Below, piece by piece: positions 62,801-64,000 of a stretch of 64,000 nt of DNA. This DNA is from Aurantiacibacter poecillastricola. GTDB lineage: Bacteria > Pseudomonadota > Alphaproteobacteria > Sphingomonadales > Sphingomonadaceae. The stretch spans positions 744,001 through 808,000 of the forward strand of contig NZ_JAVAMS010000001.1 of assembly GCF_030730945.1 (NCBI RefSeq), given 5' to 3'. Made by a program: the position numbers and the translations under genes. Position 1 is the first letter of the stretch. Each line of letters begins with the position of its first letter. Under the pieces are notes generated by a model. That model was not told the origin of the DNA and did no database searches. It saw only the letters and a program-made list of their open reading frames with translations.

Positions 62801-64000
62801 GGCCTATCATCGAGAGCAGGCTCATCACCAGCTCCTCGCGGATGGGATCGATCGGCGGGTTCGTCACCTGCGCGAAGTTCTGCTTGAAATAGTCGTAGAG
62901 CAGGCGCGAGCGGTTGGAGAGCACGGCGATCGGCGTGTCGGTGCCCATCGAACCGATGGGATCGTCGGCATTGGTGGCCATCGGCTCCAGGAAGCGGGCG
63001 ATATCCTCCTGCGTGTAGCCGAAGGCCTGCTGGCGATCGAGCAGGCTGACCTCGTTCTCCTGCACGGCATCCTTGTCCACCTCGATCGCATCGAGGTCAC
63101 GCAGTTTGTACTGCGCCCTTTGCAGCCATTCCTCGTAAGGATGCGCGTTGGCGAGTTCGGCCTTCAGTTCCTCGTCCTCGATGATACGGCCCTGCTCGAG
63201 GTCGATCAGCAGCATGCGGCCCGGCTGCAGGCGCCACTTGCGCACGATGTCCTCTTCCTTGAACGGCAGCACGCCGCTTTCGGAAGCGAGGCAGACGAGG
63301 TCGTCCTTCGTCACGCAGTAACGCGCCGGACGAAGGCCGTTGCGGTCGAGCGTGGCGGCGATCTGGCGGCCATCGGTGAAGGCGACGGCGGCGGGGCCGT
63401 CCCACGGCTCCATCAGCGCGGCGTGATACTCGTAGAAGGCCCGGCGCTTGGGATCCATCAGGTCGTTGCCGTTCCACGCCTCGGGGATCAGCATCATCAT
63501 CGCATGGGCGAGGCTGTATCCGCCCAGCAGCAGCAGTTCGAGCGCGTTATCGAGGCAGGCCGTGTCGGACTGTCCGTGCGGCACGATCGGCCACAGCTTG
63601 TCGAGGTCGGCGCCCAGCAGGTCCGATTCCATCGTGCGGCGCCGGGCGTTCATCCAGTTCACATTGCCGCGCACCGTATTAATTTCCCCATTATGCGCGA
63701 TCAGGCGGAACGGCTGGGCCAGCCGCCACGAAGGGAAGGTGTTGGTGGAGAAACGCTGGTGAACGAGGCCCAGCGCGCTCTCGGAATCGGGATCGCGCAA
63801 ATCGTCGTAGAAACTCTCCACCTGGTTCGCCAGCAACAGGCCCTTGTAGACCACCGTGCGGCTGGAGAAGCTCGGCATGTAGAGCTTCTCAAGCCCCGGC
63901 ATGGCGTGCTTCTCGGCCAGTTCCTTCAGCGGGTTCTGGGTCTGCTTGCGAATCACGATCAGCTTGCGCTCGAACGCGTCCTGGTCCTCGCAATTGTCGC
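59808..64000 (-). CDS. gltB: Glutamate synthase (NADPH) large subunit, 5' end missing
   Basis: GltB carries the glutaminase and synthase sites. The frame stays open to the right edge with about 1396 codons visible, so only the first part (about 100-150 residues including the catalytic N-terminal Cys) is missing from the usual ~1500. Visible features: the glutamine-amidotransferase part ([34 protein letters not shown]), the FMN-binding barrel with [35 protein letters not shown], the [3Fe-4S] loop [15 protein letters not shown], and the C-terminal beta-helix [18 protein letters not shown]. It is the first gene of the gltBD operon read leftwards. Confidence 0.97.
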   Translation of the reverse strand, partial: DNCEDQDAFERKLIVIRKQTQNPLKELAEKHAMPGLEKLYMPSFSSRTVVYKGLLLANQVESFYDDLRDPDSESALGLVHQRFSTNTFPSWRLAQPFRLIAHNGEINTVRGNVNWMNARRRTMESDLLGADLDKLWPIVPHGQSDTACLDNALELLLLGGYSLAHAMMMLIPEAWNGNDLMDPKRRAFYEYHAALMEPWDGPAAVAFTDGRQIAATLDRNGLRPARYCVTKDDLVCLASESGVLPFKEEDIVRKWRLQPGRMLLIDLEQGRIIEDEELKAELANAHPYEEWLQRAQYKLRDLDAIEVDKDAVQENEVSLLDRQQAFGYTQEDIARFLEPMATNADDPIGSMGTDTPIAVLSNRSRLLYDYFKQNFAQVTNPPIDPIREELVMSLLSMIGPRPNLLGREAGTHKRLEISQPILTNRGMEKIRSVESSLDGAFRTATIDITWDAETGADGLEMAIKEMCWAATEAVLQDKNILILSDRKQGPDRIPMPALLATAAVHHQLVRQGLRMQTGIVVETGEAREVHHFCVLAGYGAEAINPYLAFETMEDLRAHKFPELDTETVEQNYIKAVGKGIRKVMSKMGISTYQSYCGAQIFDCVGLSSKFVEDYFTRTATTIEGIGLPEVAEETVRRHAAAYGDNPIYRNMLDVGGIYQYRLRGEEHAWTPANVAQLQHAVRSEQGKDAQAQYDEFARSINEQSERLLTIRGLMELKKADTPIPLDEVEPAEEIVKRFSTGAMSFGSISHEAHSTLAIAMNRIGGRSNTGEGGEEPERFVPMDNGDSMRSRIKQVASGRFGVTTEYLANSDDIQIKMAQGAKPGEGGQLPGHKVDKRIGKVRHSTPGVGLISPPPHHDIYSIEDLAQLIHDLKNVQPKARISVKLVSEVGVGTVAAGVSKARADHVTISGYEGGTGASPLTSLTHAGSPWEIGLAETQQTLLLNDLRSRIAVQVDGGLRTGRDVAIGALLGADEFGFATAPLIAAGCIMMRKCHLNTCPVGVATQNPELRKRFVGQPEHVINYFFFVAEELRQIMAEMGFRRVEEMIGRVDHIDMKRAIRHWKADGVDLSKLLHKVELSPDVPLWHQMDQQHGLEAALDNTLIEDCRSAIETGEAVQLEYPIRNLNRTAGAMLSGRIAEAHGHKGLPVDTIRINFTGTAGQSFAAWLAHGVTLDLVGDANDYVGKGLSGGRVIVRQPQGVERDPTNNIIVGNTCLYGAISGEAYFCGVAGERFAVRNSGAVAVVEGTGDHGCEYMTGGVVAVLGATGRNFAAGMSGGIAYVYDPDGTFESRCNMAQVDLESIDTAARDPEGTGLPQQRPSTVDDLGMGDPLYHDAARLKILLERHKLHTGSARASELLADWDNAVKAFRKVMPKDYARALKQLEAEREEAASVAAE

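Noticed and set aside
1..64000. CRISPR arrays, tRNA or rRNA genes, and insertion sequences.
   Set aside because: No spaced direct repeats, no tRNA-like T-loop signatures outside genes, and no transposase-like protein were found by eye; a covariance-model search would be decisive.

Overview
The window looks like the chromosome of an alphaproteobacterium of the Sphingomonadales, most likely a marine Erythrobacteraceae-type organism. I judge this from the GC-rich DNA, the style of the proteins (for example the rnd-lptC-lptA and leuS-lptE-holA gene orders, a DUF3576 lipoprotein, small proteins ending in ESFPASDPP) and the many ATGA/TGATG/GTGA stop-start overlaps. No phylogenetic test could be run.

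Layout. 1-2.7 kb: sulfate activation genes cysD and cysNC (cysNC cut by the left edge). 3-17 kb: core genes, namely agmatine deiminase, glnE, a one-cysteine Bcp peroxiredoxin, a DUF455 ferritin-like protein, an M23 peptidase, galU, a ribbon-helix-helix protein, acetoacetyl-CoA reductase, an outer-membrane-type protein, then DUF3576 lipoprotein-leuS-lptE-holA. 17.2-45.1 kb: a large Wzx/Wzy-type polysaccharide locus. It holds ugd, an initiating sugar-phosphate transferase, gmd/fcl (GDP-fucose), a fused Alg14/Alg13-type glycosyltransferase, a Wzc-type co-polymerase with kinase domain, two GT2 enzymes, a NodZ-like (fucosyl)transferase, an acetyltransferase, two sulfotransferases, a Wzy-like polymerase, a Wzx flippase and the full dTDP-rhamnose set rfbACDB, whose operon continues into a 2-oxoglutarate oxygenase, a GMC oxidoreductase and an SDR. 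45.3-52.4 kb: a lasso peptide cluster (nucleotidyltransferase, ABC exporter, PqqD-like B1, HPr-kinase-like enzyme, precursor, asparagine-synthase-like cyclase, transglutaminase-like B2). 52.5-55 kb: a small exported protein, a second O-antigen ligase/polymerase-like protein and a repeat protein. 55-64 kb: lptA, lptC, rnd, ung, a DksA/TraR-type zinc-finger protein, gltD and gltB (cut by the right edge).

How it fits together. Galactose/glucose activation (galU), ugd, gmd/fcl and rfb would supply UDP-GlcA, GDP-fucose and dTDP-rhamnose; the transferases would assemble a repeat unit that is acetylated and probably sulfated. The CysD/CysNC pair makes PAPS, the donor both sulfotransferases need. Embedded in the locus is a pair of genes of the gene-transfer-agent head-spike type: an 88-residue spike base protein of the RCAP_Rcc01079 family followed, with a stop-start overlap, by a 1026-residue spike-like protein.

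Three things stand out. First, a lasso peptide precursor of 51 residues with a clear leader motif and a predicted Gly1-Asp8 ring, too short to be noticed as an ordinary gene. Second, the spike pair inside the polysaccharide locus. Third, a recurrent near-palindromic motif (about TTCGCANNTGCACAAAA) upstream of several polysaccharide genes, the spike pair, one lasso transcription unit and, with one base less spacing, cysD. This suggests a shared regulator. All of these come from reading the sequence by eye and need database and experimental checks.
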